From assembly GCA_017462345.1 (NCBI GenBank), contig JAFTRI010000023.1:1-64000 (forward strand): a stretch of 64,000 nucleotides of DNA, written 5' to 3'. This document shows, piece by piece, positions 44,547 through 54,132 of this stretch (positions are counted from its first letter, which is position 1; every line of letters begins with the position of its first letter). This DNA comes from Muribaculaceae bacterium. Lineage in GTDB: Bacteria > Bacteroidota > Bacteroidia > Bacteroidales > Muribaculaceae. Both the position numbers and the translations under genes were made by a program. The notes under the pieces are model-generated. The model worked only from the letters and a program-made list of their open reading frames with translations. It was not told the DNA's origin and ran no database searches.

Positions 44547-45998
44547 ATGACACCAAGCATAGTAATATTCACAATCATAGGCTATTTCTGCCTTTTATTC
44601 CTCATTTCATTCTTCGCCTCACGCAAATCAGACAACTCCACTTTCTTCACCGGAAACCGCAAGACCCCGTGGATGCTTGTGTCGATTGCCATGATAGGCG
44701 CAGCAATTTCGGGCGTGACATTCATTTCAGTCCCAGGGATGGTAGTCAACAGCGGGTATTCCTATCTGCAAATGGTTCTCGGTTTCATTGTCGGCTATCT
44801 GCTTATCGCATTCGTACTTGTCCCCATGTTCTACAAACGCAACCTTGTATCCATATACGGCTACTTGGGTGAGCGTTTTGGAGTCGCCACCTACCGTTCA
44901 GGCGCATGGTTTTTCTTCATTTCAAAGATGCTCGGGGCCTCGGTGAGGTTTCTCGTCGTATGTGTCGTGCTGCAAAAACTTGTATGTGACCCATGGGGCA
45001 TTCCGTTTTATATCAACGTTACCGCAACAATTGCATTGATATGGCTTTACACGATGCAAGGAGGCGTAAAGACGCTTATCTGGACCGACACGCTCAAAAG
45101 CTTCTGTCTCATCATGTCGGTTGTCCTATGCATCCTCTTCATCGCCAAAAACCTCGGATTCTCATTCGGGGAAATGATCGGGGCAATAGGGGCTGATGAG
45201 ACTTCACGCATGTTCTTCTTCGACAACCCCAAGGAGGGGACATACTTCTGGAAACAGTTCCTTGCCGGAGTATTCATGGTGATAGCGACTACCGGACTCG
45301 ATCAGGACATGATGCAGCGCAACCTTGCCTGCAAGGACTCCAAAGAGTCCCAAAAGAACATGATTGTGAGCGGCATCATGCAATTCTTTGTCATTGCACT
45401 GTTCCTCATTCTCGGCACACTATTGGTAATGTATCTCAACAAGACCGGTATTGAACTGCCCCAAAAGACCGATGAAATATTCGGACTTGTCGCCTCTAAT
45501 CCCGCAATGCCACTGATTGTAGGCATACTGTTCGTTCTGGGATTGATTTCCGCAGCCTATTCGGCAGCCGGCTCGGCATTGACATCACTCACCACCTCAT
45601 TCACTGTCGACATCCTTGACGGGCAGAAACGCTATGATGACAACAGGCTGACAAAGGTCCGCAAACTCGTCCACATAGGAATGTCCGTAATGATGGGTAT
45701 CGTCATAATCGTATTCTACTACCTGAGCAACCAGGATGCCATAAGCGCAGTATATACACTCGCCTCATATACCTACGGGCCCATTCTCGGACTGTTTGTC
45801 TATGGAATGTTTTGGCGCAAACCGGTACACGACAAGTGGGTACCTGTTGTGTGTATCGCCGCACCGGCAATCTCATGGGCAATACAATATGCTCTCAGGC
45901 AGCACTTCGGATATGAAACGAGTTTTGAATTACTCATAATCAACGCCTTGATCACCGTAGCAGGATTAAGGATACTGTCATTGGGAAAAGGCAAATAG
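44547..45998 (+). CDS. Sodium:solute symporter family protein
   Basis: The 483-residue inner-membrane protein has about 13 helices. It shows SSS-family features: GNRKTPWMLVSIAMIGAAISGVTFISVPG, MQGGVKTLIWTDTL and TGLDQDMMQRNLACK. The downstream position after the muramidase gene suggests a cell-wall sugar such as MurNAc as substrate; sequence alone does not show this. No transporter-linked kinase or etherase follows. Confidence 0.9.
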   Translation: MTPSIVIFTIIGYFCLLFLISFFASRKSDNSTFFTGNRKTPWMLVSIAMIGAAISGVTFISVPGMVVNSGYSYLQMVLGFIVGYLLIAFVLVPMFYKRNLVSIYGYLGERFGVATYRSGAWFFFISKMLGASVRFLVVCVVLQKLVCDPWGIPFYINVTATIALIWLYTMQGGVKTLIWTDTLKSFCLIMSVVLCILFIAKNLGFSFGEMIGAIGADETSRMFFFDNPKEGTYFWKQFLAGVFMVIATTGLDQDMMQRNLACKDSKESQKNMIVSGIMQFFVIALFLILGTLLVMYLNKTGIELPQKTDEIFGLVASNPAMPLIVGILFVLGLISAAYSAAGSALTSLTTSFTVDILDGQKRYDDNRLTKVRKLVHIGMSVMMGIVIIVFYYLSNQDAISAVYTLASYTYGPILGLFVYGMFWRKPVHDKWVPVVCIAAPAISWAIQYALRQHFGYETSFELLIINALITVAGLRILSLGKGK

Positions 45999-46028
45999 AA
46001 TTCATGTACCAAAAAATTTATCCACTCT

Positions 46029-46970
46029 ATGTCAAAAGACCTGTTCAGCCGCTATATATGGCTGATTGACACAATTAAACGTTATGGTTCCATAACACGG
46101 GAAGAACTGAACATGAGATGGAAACGGACTCAGTTCTCCAACGGTGAGGCTCTGCCAAGGCGTACGTTCTACAACTACCGCATGGCAATCGAGGAATTAT
46201 TCAAAATCAATATCGAGTGTAACCCGTCGACATTCGAGTATTACATCAACGACGGTGACGACCATAATGAAAGCGTCACAAACTGGCTGCTAAACTCGGC
46301 GGCAATGAGCAATGTCCTGAGTGGCTCACGCGAAATATCCAACCGTATATTCCTGGAAAACATCCCATCGGCGCGGGAACACCTTTCTACCGTCATCGAC
46401 GCATTGAAAGAGTATCACCCCATCAAGTTCACCTATCAGCCGTTTACACGCATCAACGCAACCCCCGATATTGTTATCGAACCCTATTTTCTCAAAATAT
46501 TCAAGCAGCGGTGGTATGTAACCGGCCTGAACACCAAGGAACAGGTAATAAAGACATACGCGCTTGACCGCATGCGCGACGTGATGCTTAAATCCGAGAC
46601 ATTCGAGATACCCGAGGACTTTGATGCCGAAGCTTATTTCCGTGACAGTTTCGGTATCGTGTTTACCCAAGGCGAAGTCAAACACATATCCATAAAAACC
46701 GACTCCCGCCAAGCAAAATATTTCCGTGCGCTACCGCTACACCAATCCCAGCAGGAGGTAATACACGACGCCTATTCTATCTTCTACTACCGGTTGCGCA
46801 TAACCCCTGATTTTGTCCAGGAACTGCTGTCATACGGACCGAAACTGACAGTATTGGAACCACCGGAGCTACGGGCTATGATGGTTACCAGCCTACAGGA
46901 AACTCTTGCCAACTACGGCAACAAGCAGGAAAATAAACCCAAATCCCCATTGAAAGATGTTCTCCTATAA
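46029..46970 (+). CDS. WYL domain transcriptional regulator
   Basis: The 313-residue protein has an N-terminal winged-helix-like region (IDTIKRYGSITREELNMRWKRTQ) and a WYL ligand domain (FTYQPFTRINATPDIVIEPYFLKIFKQRWYVTGLN, then KTYALDRMRDV). It lies 30 bases after the symporter gene on the same strand, so it may regulate the NamZ-symporter pair. It converges with polA. Confidence 0.88.
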   Translation: MSKDLFSRYIWLIDTIKRYGSITREELNMRWKRTQFSNGEALPRRTFYNYRMAIEELFKINIECNPSTFEYYINDGDDHNESVTNWLLNSAAMSNVLSGSREISNRIFLENIPSAREHLSTVIDALKEYHPIKFTYQPFTRINATPDIVIEPYFLKIFKQRWYVTGLNTKEQVIKTYALDRMRDVMLKSETFEIPEDFDAEAYFRDSFGIVFTQGEVKHISIKTDSRQAKYFRALPLHQSQQEVIHDAYSIFYYRLRITPDFVQELLSYGPKLTVLEPPELRAMMVTSLQETLANYGNKQENKPKSPLKDVLL

Positions 46971-46987
46971 CAGGGAGAACATTAATT

Positions 46988-49762
46988 TTAATGGGCCTCA
47001 AGCCAATTGGAACCGGTTCCGGATGAAACGACAAGCGGGACACGCCCATGATAAGCATTTTCCATGTTACGTGAGACAATCTCCTTCACGGCATCAAGTT
47101 CCGACGGCAGGACATTGAACACCAGTTCGTCATGAACCTGCATTATCATGCTCGACTGAATCCCTTTTGCCTCAAACTCCCTGAAAATATCAATCATTGC
47201 AATTTTGATGATGTCGGCTGCACTACCCTGTACAGGTGCATTTATGGCATTACGTTCGGCATATCCACGCACCACTGCGTTGCGCGAATTGATGTCAGGC
47301 AACATACGCTTGCGTCCCTTTATCGTCATCACATAGCCTTTGTCCCGAGCGTCCTCTATACACCGGTCCATGTATTCGCGAACCTGCGGATAACTCTCAA
47401 AATATCCCTCAATAAGCATCTTGGACTCGGCTCGCTGGATGCCGAGACGCTCCGACAGCCCGAATGCCGAGATACCGTATATGATACCGAAATTGGCGGT
47501 CTTTGCCTTTCGGCGCTGGTCGGCAGTTACTTTCTCAAGCGGTTCGTTATAGATCCTTGCAGCTGTAGCCTGATGAATATCCGCACCCGAAAGAAAAGCC
47601 TCGATCATATTCCTGTCACCACTCAGATCGGCAATAACGCGCAACTCTATCTGTGAATAATCGGCCGACAACAACACACATCCGGGATCGGCAATAAATG
47701 CACGGCGTATCTCGCGCCCGTCATCAGTACGTATGGGGATATTCTGCAGATTGGGGTTAGAGGACGACAACCTTCCGGTTGCCGTGACCGTCTGGTTATA
47801 TGACGTGTGGATCTTTCCGGTCTTGACATTGACAAGCTCAGGAAGAGCATTGACATAAGTAGTAAGCAACTTCCTCAATCCACGTATCTCCAATATGAGC
47901 CCGACAATGGGATGAGCATTACGGTATTTCTCCAAAACCTCTTCAGTCGTGGAATACGAACCCTTGGCGGTACGTCTGGCCTTTGGATCAATCTTCATAC
48001 GTCCGAACAACACCTCTCCTACCTGCATCGGTGACGCGACATTAAACTCCCCGCCGGCAAGGGCATAAACCTCCCGTTCCATTTCATGAAGGCGAGTAGT
48101 GAATCCACGTGATAACCCCGACAACTCACCGGCATCGATTCTGACTCCAGTCAGCTCCATCTCGGCAAGCACCCGGATAAACGGCAATTCGATATCGGTC
48201 ATCAACGATGACAACCCGTTATCCTCAAGCTGTTTCACAAGGACCGGATACAGACGCAGGGAAACATCGGCTGCCTCACAGGCATGCAACAACGCATCCC
48301 TGCCGTAATATTCCACTGTACGGTTTACAGATTTGGCTCCGGCGGCATAATCAAGAGTACGGTAATGCAGGAATGTGAATGCCACGCCCGGAAGCCCATG
48401 GCGCATCTCAGGCTGCAGCAGATAATGCGCCACAGATGTGTCATAGTAAGGCGCGGAGAGGACAATCCCCTCATTCTTCAGCACTATGTAGTCACGCTTG
48501 ACATCATGACTGACAATTGTTGCTCCCTGACAAGAAAACAACTTTCTGAAAACAGCTATGAACCTTTCCCGTTCCGTCAAATCTGCGGGCAACGGGAAAT
48601 AATACGCCTTGCCGGCCGACAATGCTAGCGCAAGACCCGAAAGCCGTGCGGTCATCGCATCATTTCCGACAGCATACACGCTGACACCGACCGCAGGCAC
48701 TGCGACAGCTTCAGAAACAATTTCCTCGATACGTGCAACATCCGACACCTCCGTATACAGCTGCGACGATTCTGAAAAAGATGCCTCCTCAGCGACCGTT
48801 GGCACTACCTCCTCCGGCATATCAAACAGCGACGGCATCGTATCTCCTGTTACAGATGACACTCCCGACTGCATATCCGCATTCCCCGGCTGCTCCAACT
48901 TACTTAAGAAAGACTTGAATTCAAGTTCGGTGTATATCTTCGCCAACTGCCCGACATTATCCTCCCTCCTCACAAGAGAGTCAATCGTACAATCAACCGG
49001 GACATCAGTCTTGATTGTAACAAGGAATTTCGAAAAAGTGATTTTTTCGGCATTTTCAACGATTTTCTTCTGTAACGCACCCTTGAGCGACGAGGTATTG
49101 GCAAGCAGATTCTCGACACTGCCCCATTCCGCTATGAGTTTTACAGCAGTCTTTTCCCCCACACCCGGGCATCCGGGAATGTTATCGCTGACATCACCCT
49201 CCAAAGCGAGCATATCTATCACCTGCGACGGGCGGGAAAGCCCATAACGTTCACACACCTGCGCAACACCTCTCACCTCAAATCCCCCACCCTTGACCGA
49301 CGGGCGGCACATGAACGTGTTGTCAGTAACAAGCTGGGCATAATCCTTATCAGGTGTCATCATGAATGTCGTATAGCCCTCAGCAGCGGCACGACGGGCA
49401 AGAGTCCCGATCACATCATCCGCTTCATAGCCTGGAACCTCGACAATCGGTATATTGTGGGCACTTATTATATCCTTGATATACGGAATCGAGCGCGTGA
49501 TATCCTCAGGCTGCGCCTCACGCTGCGCCTTATACTCGGGATAGGCCTCATGACGGAATGTGTGCCCCCCCTCCGGGTCGAAACACACCGCAATGTGCGT
49601 TGGCCTCTCCTTCCGTAATATCTCATCGAGAGAATTGCAGAAACCGAATATCGCCGAAGTATTAAAGCCCTTGGAGTTAATGCGGGGAGCTCGTATCAAC
49701 GCATAATAGGCCCGATATATAAACGCGTACGCGTCAATCAGAAAAAGTCTCTTTTCTTCCAT
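46988..49762 (-). CDS. polA: DNA polymerase I
   Basis: The 924-residue protein has the 5'-nuclease domain (residues 1-285; LIDAYAFIYRAYYA, GYEADDVIGTLA, TPDKDYAQLV, GDVSDNIPGCPGVGEKTA). A 3'-5' exonuclease-like domain follows, then the polymerase domain with motif A LSADYSQIELRVIA, motif B RRKAKTANFGIIYG and motif C MIMQVHDELVF. In the exonuclease domain the usual D-x-E of motif I is missing (GVSVYAVG at 359-366), Asp424 remains, and motif III reads ACEAADV. Proofreading is therefore probably lost, as in some other family A enzymes. Confidence 0.96.
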   Translation of the reverse strand: MEEKRLFLIDAYAFIYRAYYALIRAPRINSKGFNTSAIFGFCNSLDEILRKERPTHIAVCFDPEGGHTFRHEAYPEYKAQREAQPEDITRSIPYIKDIISAHNIPIVEVPGYEADDVIGTLARRAAAEGYTTFMMTPDKDYAQLVTDNTFMCRPSVKGGGFEVRGVAQVCERYGLSRPSQVIDMLALEGDVSDNIPGCPGVGEKTAVKLIAEWGSVENLLANTSSLKGALQKKIVENAEKITFSKFLVTIKTDVPVDCTIDSLVRREDNVGQLAKIYTELEFKSFLSKLEQPGNADMQSGVSSVTGDTMPSLFDMPEEVVPTVAEEASFSESSQLYTEVSDVARIEEIVSEAVAVPAVGVSVYAVGNDAMTARLSGLALALSAGKAYYFPLPADLTERERFIAVFRKLFSCQGATIVSHDVKRDYIVLKNEGIVLSAPYYDTSVAHYLLQPEMRHGLPGVAFTFLHYRTLDYAAGAKSVNRTVEYYGRDALLHACEAADVSLRLYPVLVKQLEDNGLSSLMTDIELPFIRVLAEMELTGVRIDAGELSGLSRGFTTRLHEMEREVYALAGGEFNVASPMQVGEVLFGRMKIDPKARRTAKGSYSTTEEVLEKYRNAHPIVGLILEIRGLRKLLTTYVNALPELVNVKTGKIHTSYNQTVTATGRLSSSNPNLQNIPIRTDDGREIRRAFIADPGCVLLSADYSQIELRVIADLSGDRNMIEAFLSGADIHQATAARIYNEPLEKVTADQRRKAKTANFGIIYGISAFGLSERLGIQRAESKMLIEGYFESYPQVREYMDRCIEDARDKGYVMTIKGRKRMLPDINSRNAVVRGYAERNAINAPVQGSAADIIKIAMIDIFREFEAKGIQSSMIMQVHDELVFNVLPSELDAVKEIVSRNMENAYHGRVPLVVSSGTGSNWLEAH

Positions 49763-49802
49763 CCTGATCAGTGATTTATTTATTACGGGATAAAATTTTG
49801 CC

Positions 49803-49810
49803 TAAAAGTA
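49803..49810 (-). promoter_or_regulatory. Promoter -7-like element TACTTTTA of polA
   Basis: On the minus strand this is one base off TAnnTTTG, 40 bases before the polA start. ATCCTGAT/ATCAGGAT inverted arms (49761-49769 and 49816-49824) surround it. Confidence 0.45.
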
Positions 49811-49906
49811 GTAATAAATCAGGATGTTTTTCTTTCCATCTCGCATAAAAAACGCTTAAATAACCCTTTTTGGGAAATTTTAGTGACGTCTTTAGGCAAG
49901 TTTTAC

Positions 49907-49914
49907 TAATTTTG
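49907..49914 (+). promoter_or_regulatory. Promoter -7 element TAATTTTG of the polyprenyl synthase gene
   Basis: This TAnnTTTG match lies 16 bases before the ATG at 49931. Confidence 0.72.
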
Positions 49915-49930
49915 CACATCAATTATAAAG

Positions 49931-50905
49931 ATGGCAGCGTTAGAGATCATTCAACAGACAATTTCCGAAGAGCTCAAAATGCTTAACAACCGCATTTCCG
50001 AGACTCTTGCCTCATCAAATGTCCTGATGAATGAAATCGTGGAGAATTATCTCAAGACCAAGGGCAAACAGATACGCCCCATCATGGTACTTCTAAGCGC
50101 AAAACTTTTCGGGGGAATAAATCCCAATGCCATATCGGCGGCAGCGGCAGTGGAACTGCTGCACAACGCATCACTGATACATGACGATGTCGTGGACGAA
50201 ACCAGGCTGCGACGCAACGAGCCGACAATCAACAGCCGCTGGGACAACCACATAGCCGTGCTTGTAGGCGACTTTTTTGTTTCGGAAGCACTGCATCAGG
50301 CTGCCAACACTGGAGATCTGCGCATAATAGCCTCCCTGTCAAGCCTCGGACGCATGCTCTCCCTCGGCGAGATAGACCAGATATACAATGCCCGGATGCA
50401 CAGACTCGACGAAGCATCCTACTTCAATGTCATCGGCAGCAAGACAGCATCATTATTCATTTCATGCGTCGAGATGGGAGGATATGCTGCAAACGCCAGC
50501 GAGCAGGAACTGAAACGCATACGCCGGTTTGCAGAGTTGTTAGGTCTCTGTTTCCAGATAAAGGATGATATTTTCGATTACTTTGAAGACCCGAATATTG
50601 GAAAACCTACCGGAAATGACTTGCGCGAAGGGAAAATAACGCTTCCGTTGCTACATGTGCTTCTACAGGACAATATTCCCGGCCATGACAGAATGCTGCA
50701 ACTTTCCCGGAAAGAACTGCTTGAGCCTGAAGACATCAACGTGCTCATCAACTATGCCAAAGACAACGGGGGCATAGAATACGCCTACGAAACCATGAAC
50801 CGGTTGCGCGAAGAGGCCCGGGAAATTATCGCCGGATTCCCCGAGAACGATGTCACCCGTTCTCTCATGTCAATTTTCGACTATATCATCACCCGAGACA
50901 AATAA
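49931..50905 (+). CDS. Polyprenyl diphosphate synthase
   Basis: The 324-residue trans-prenyltransferase has the two aspartate-rich motifs, DDVVD (85-89) and DDIFD in LCFQIKDDIFDYF, and the GKQIRPIMVLLSAK region. It extends farnesyl diphosphate with isopentenyl diphosphate to a long chain, likely the menaquinone side chain. The product length cannot be told from sequence alone. Confidence 0.93.
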   Translation: MAALEIIQQTISEELKMLNNRISETLASSNVLMNEIVENYLKTKGKQIRPIMVLLSAKLFGGINPNAISAAAAVELLHNASLIHDDVVDETRLRRNEPTINSRWDNHIAVLVGDFFVSEALHQAANTGDLRIIASLSSLGRMLSLGEIDQIYNARMHRLDEASYFNVIGSKTASLFISCVEMGGYAANASEQELKRIRRFAELLGLCFQIKDDIFDYFEDPNIGKPTGNDLREGKITLPLLHVLLQDNIPGHDRMLQLSRKELLEPEDINVLINYAKDNGGIEYAYETMNRLREEAREIIAGFPENDVTRSLMSIFDYIITRDK

Positions 50906-50972
50906 ACACCACCCCTCCGCATCTCCGGATGGCAAATTGCAACAGTTTATTGCATTATTCAAGAAATTTGCA

Positions 50973-50980
50973 TAACTTTG
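50973..50980 (+). promoter_or_regulatory. Promoter -7 element TAACTTTG of asnA
   Basis: This perfect match lies 30 bases before the ATG at 51011 and overlaps the alternative start at 50978, ruling that out. Confidence 0.78.
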
Positions 50981-51010
50981 CGCCATTATCATATTTACAA
51001 GTACACAATC

Positions 51011-52045
51011 ATGGCACTTATAATACCAAAAAAATACAAACGCAAATTACTTCCGGAAACGACAGAAGTCGCCATCAAGGACATCAAAGAGACCTTTCAG
51101 GAAAAGCTCGCGGCAGCACTTAACCTGCGCCGCGTGACTGCACCTCTGTTTGTCCTGTCGGGAACCGGACTGAACGATGACCTGAACGGAGTGGAAAACG
51201 CCGTTTCATTCAACATCAAGTGCATGGACAACCGCCCGGCAGAAGTCGTACACTCGCTCGCCAAGTGGAAACGCACCAAGCTCGGAGCATACGACATCGC
51301 GCCCGGATACGGCCTATACACCGACATGAATGCAATACGTACTTGCGAAGACCTTGACAACCTGCACTCCCTATATGTCGACCAATGGGACTGGGAACAG
51401 ACCATCACACCACAAGACCGCAATCTTGATTATCTGAAAAATACCGTCGAGAAAATATATGATGCCGTAAGAGAAACCGAACTGATGATATACCACCACT
51501 TCCCCCATATCACGCCGGTACTCCCCAAGAAGATAACATTCGTACATGCCGAAGAACTGCTACAGCAATATCCCGGACTCACCCCCAAAGAACGCGAGGC
51601 TGAAATTGCAAAAAAACACGGCGCAGTATTCATTATCGGTATCGGCAGCCAACTCTCCAACGGCGAGCCGCACGACGGCCGCGCTCCGGACTACGACGAC
51701 TGGATCACCCCGAACTCCGATGGATACACCGGACTGAATGGCGACATGATATTCTGGAACACTATCCTCGAATGCCCGTTTGAACTTTCATCGATGGGAA
51801 TACGCGTTGAACCGGAGTCCCTGATACAACAACTGAAAATACGTGGCTGCGAAGAACGTGCCAATTTCCGTTTCCACTCATCATTACTGCGTGGAGAACT
51901 CCCGTCATCAATCGGAGGAGGTATTGGCCAAAGCCGTCTTTGCATGTTTCTTCTACAGAAAGCTCACGTCGGGGAAGTCCAGGCAAGCATCTGGCCAGAC
52001 GAACAGATTGCAAAATGCGCCGCAGCAGGAATCGAACTGATCTGA
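51011..52045 (+). CDS. asnA: Aspartate--ammonia ligase (asparagine synthetase A)
   Basis: The start was set at 51011 (MALIIPKKYKRK), giving 344 residues, the length of AsnA. Visible family segments are FVLSGTGLNDDLNGVE, VHSLAKWKR, YVDQWDWEQ and the C-terminal SIGGGIGQSRLCMFLLQKAHVGEVQ of this class II synthetase-like fold. It makes asparagine from aspartate, ammonia and ATP. A strong terminator follows. Confidence 0.97.
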   Translation: MALIIPKKYKRKLLPETTEVAIKDIKETFQEKLAAALNLRRVTAPLFVLSGTGLNDDLNGVENAVSFNIKCMDNRPAEVVHSLAKWKRTKLGAYDIAPGYGLYTDMNAIRTCEDLDNLHSLYVDQWDWEQTITPQDRNLDYLKNTVEKIYDAVRETELMIYHHFPHITPVLPKKITFVHAEELLQQYPGLTPKEREAEIAKKHGAVFIIGIGSQLSNGEPHDGRAPDYDDWITPNSDGYTGLNGDMIFWNTILECPFELSSMGIRVEPESLIQQLKIRGCEERANFRFHSSLLRGELPSSIGGGIGQSRLCMFLLQKAHVGEVQASIWPDEQIAKCAAAGIELI

Positions 52046-52063
52046 GACATCCTCACAAAAAAT

Positions 52064-52092
52064 AAAAAAATCGCATTTTCTGCGATTTTTTT
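52064..52092 (+). terminator. Terminator after asnA
   Basis: AAAAAATCGCA pairs with TGCGATTTTTT with a five-base loop, giving an A-tract/T-tract hairpin that can work in both directions. Confidence 0.88.
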
Positions 52093-52125
52093 CGCAAAAC
52101 ACTTGCGGAAATAAAAAACACGTAT

Positions 52126-52133
52126 TATCTTTG
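52126..52133 (+). promoter_or_regulatory. Promoter -7 element TATCTTTG of tRNA-Asp
   Basis: This perfect match lies 41 bases before the mature tRNA 5' end. Confidence 0.72.
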
Positions 52134-52174
52134 CACTCGCAAATCGGTAATAACCATTGCGCCTCAACAAAAAT

Positions 52175-52248
52175 GGTGTGGTAGTTCAGCTGGTTAGAAT
52201 ACCTGCCTGTCACGCAGGGGGTCGCGGGTTCGAGTCCCGTCCATACCG
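52175..52248 (+). tRNA. tRNA-Asp(GTC)
   Basis: The acceptor GGTGTGG pairs with CCATACC (one G-U pair). The anticodon arm gives GTC in CCTGCCTGTCACGCAGG. The T-arm is CGGGTTCGAGTCCCG and the discriminator base is G, as usual for Asp. Confidence 0.96.
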
Positions 52249-52261
52249 CAGAGGAGAGAGG

Positions 52262-52311
52262 ATTCCGAGTAACAGCAAATCTTTTATAGGTTCTGTTACT
52301 CGGAATTTTTT
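52262..52311 (+). terminator. Terminator after tRNA-Asp
   Basis: A perfect 14-bp stem, ATTCCGAGTAACAG with CTGTTACTCGGAAT, is followed by TTTTT. Confidence 0.9.
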
Positions 52312-52367
52312 GTAGGCATCCGTTCCACATTTCACCGGATTATTGCACGGCAATAAAAAATTTAAGT

Positions 52368-52375
52368 TATCTTTG
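52368..52375 (+). promoter_or_regulatory. Promoter -7 element TATCTTTG of the phospholipid operon
   Basis: This perfect match lies 29 bases before the psd ATG. Confidence 0.75.
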
Positions 52376-52404
52376 TAGGCTACAATACAGAGAGCGAGAT
52401 TCCA

Positions 52405-53079
52405 ATGAAAGTAAAGTTACATCGCGAAGGCGTCAACATCTTGATTATACTGCTACTCGGACTGCTTGCAATCAACATTCCCGTATGGCTTTATCTGCGA
52501 CCGGCCTCGATTCCGGTAATGGCAGTATCAGTTGTATTCTACCTTCTTGTCATGAATTTTTTCCGCTCTCCCCGCCGTCATTTTAACGGCAACAGGGAAA
52601 ACGTGGTTGTAGCATCGGTCGACGGAAAAGTCGTTGCCCTGGAAGAGACCTTTGAGGATGAATACCTGCACCGCCGTGCAATACAACTTTCTGTATTCAT
52701 GACTGTTTTTAATGTACACGCCAACTGGTTTCCAGTCGACGGGGAAGTATTATACGTCAAGCACCATTCCGGACGATTCATGGCCGCATACCTGCCCAAA
52801 TCAAGCACCGAGAACGAGCGTTCCACCGTCGTGATCAAGGCGCGCAACGGACAAGAGATACTCATGCGGCAGGTGGCAGGGGCAATGGCAAAACGTATTG
52901 TCACATACGCCGAACCTGGAGACGAGGCCGACATTGAATACCACATGGGATTCATCAAATTCGGTTCACGCGTGGACATATATCTGCCGCTTGATGCCGA
53001 AGTATTAGTCAAAATAGGCGATAAGACCACCGGAGGGATCACCGAAGTGGCCCGCCTCAAGCCAAATGAAAATGTTTAA
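52405..53079 (+). CDS. psd: Phosphatidylserine decarboxylase family protein
   Basis: The 224-residue protein is of the short, archaeal-like Psd type found in Bacteroidetes. An N-terminal membrane helix pair (VNILIILLLGLLAINIPVWLYL) is followed by VASVDGKVV, SVFMTVFNVHANWFPVDGEV and the C-terminal GFIKFGSRVDIYLP. In the last motif the Gly-Ser is the self-cleavage site that forms the pyruvoyl cofactor. It makes phosphatidylethanolamine. It overlaps pssA by 14 bases, so the two steps are coupled. Confidence 0.93.
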   Translation: MKVKLHREGVNILIILLLGLLAINIPVWLYLRPASIPVMAVSVVFYLLVMNFFRSPRRHFNGNRENVVVASVDGKVVALEETFEDEYLHRRAIQLSVFMTVFNVHANWFPVDGEVLYVKHHSGRFMAAYLPKSSTENERSTVVIKARNGQEILMRQVAGAMAKRIVTYAEPGDEADIEYHMGFIKFGSRVDIYLPLDAEVLVKIGDKTTGGITEVARLKPNENV

Positions 53080-53776
53080 AGCAATCAAAGCCAACATACC
53101 GAACACTATCACCTGCCTTAACCTGATTTCAGGATGCCTGGCATGTATATTCGCATTCAGAGGGGAAGAGACCACGGGATGCCTCACCGGCTACGAATCA
53201 GCATTTGTGTTCATAGGTCTTGCTGCAGTATTCGACTTCTGCGACGGAGCCATGGCACGTCTGCTTCATGCCTATTCACTTCTGGGAAAAGAACTTGACT
53301 CATTGTCCGACCTCATCAGCTTCGGTCTTGCTCCGGCATTGCTGATGTTCAATACAATGAACGGCTACAACGGATGCGATCCGGCTTCATACGCTGCACT
53401 GGCAATAGCCGTGTGCGGAGCTTTACGGCTGGCAAAGTTCAACATCGACGACCGGCAGACATCATCATTCATAGGTCTCCCCATCCCTGCCAATGCAATA
53501 TTCTGGGTAGGAACTTGCGCATGGATTCACGCCAACAGTTATCCCGGTGACACCATAATGGTCATACTCCTCATCGCCATATCATTGATGATGGTCAGCC
53601 GGCTACGTATGTTCTCATTGAAATTCAAGAATTTCCGTATAAAAGAGAACCTGAGACGATACATCATCATAGCTGTAGCCATCATATTAGTGACCGTTTA
53701 CGGAATACCGGGACTGGCATGGACAATATTGGCCTATATCCTCATCTCGGCACTTAGTCGCGGAAACGACAAATAA
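53066..53776 (+). CDS. pssA: CDP-diacylglycerol--serine O-phosphatidyltransferase
   Basis: The 236-residue membrane protein has the CDP-alcohol phosphotransferase motif D-G-x2-A-R-x8-G-x3-D-x3-D, seen as DGAMARLLHAYSLLGKELDSLSD. It joins serine to CDP-diacylglycerol to make phosphatidylserine, the substrate of the upstream decarboxylase. Another ATG lies six bases downstream; both starts overlap psd. Confidence 0.95.
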   Translation: MKMFKAIKANIPNTITCLNLISGCLACIFAFRGEETTGCLTGYESAFVFIGLAAVFDFCDGAMARLLHAYSLLGKELDSLSDLISFGLAPALLMFNTMNGYNGCDPASYAALAIAVCGALRLAKFNIDDRQTSSFIGLPIPANAIFWVGTCAWIHANSYPGDTIMVILLIAISLMMVSRLRMFSLKFKNFRIKENLRRYIIIAVAIILVTVYGIPGLAWTILAYILISALSRGNDK

Positions 53777-53787
53777 TTTCTGAACAA

Positions 53788-54120
53788 ATGGAGATTCTGC
53801 TTATAATCTTTCTGGTATTTGTCGTCTGGCCTTTACTCAAATTCTACATGGCATTGAGAAAAGCACAGCGACAGGCCCGAGACGCATTCTCCCAATTCTC
53901 AGGAAACCGGAATACAGCCAATGATGCAGGACACCGCAAGGCAGGCTGGTCAAGCGGACGGAAGCAACGCAAAAAAGTAATAGACAGCAGTGTGGGCGAA
54001 TACGTCGACTTTGAGGAAATACCCGCTTTCCTAAATCAGCAAAGCCACACAAAGAAGCCAAACACATCCTACCACGCCGAACAACAGGTTGAGGATGCCG
54101 AATGGGAAGATATAAAGTAA
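53788..54120 (+). CDS. DUF4834 family protein
   Basis: The 110-residue protein has one N-terminal membrane helix (ILLIIFLVFVVWPLLKFYMAL), then a charged, probably disordered tail ending YVDFEEIPAF ... VEDAEWEDIK, typical of DUF4834. It lies 11 bases after pssA in the same transcript. Role unknown. Confidence 0.85.
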   Translation: MEILLIIFLVFVVWPLLKFYMALRKAQRQARDAFSQFSGNRNTANDAGHRKAGWSSGRKQRKKVIDSSVGEYVDFEEIPAFLNQQSHTKKPNTSYHAEQQVEDAEWEDIK

Positions 54121-54132
54121 GCGACTGCGGCT

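Noticed and set aside
48609..49247. 212-codon plus-strand frame rich in Ser and Thr
   Set aside because: Antisense shadow of polA.
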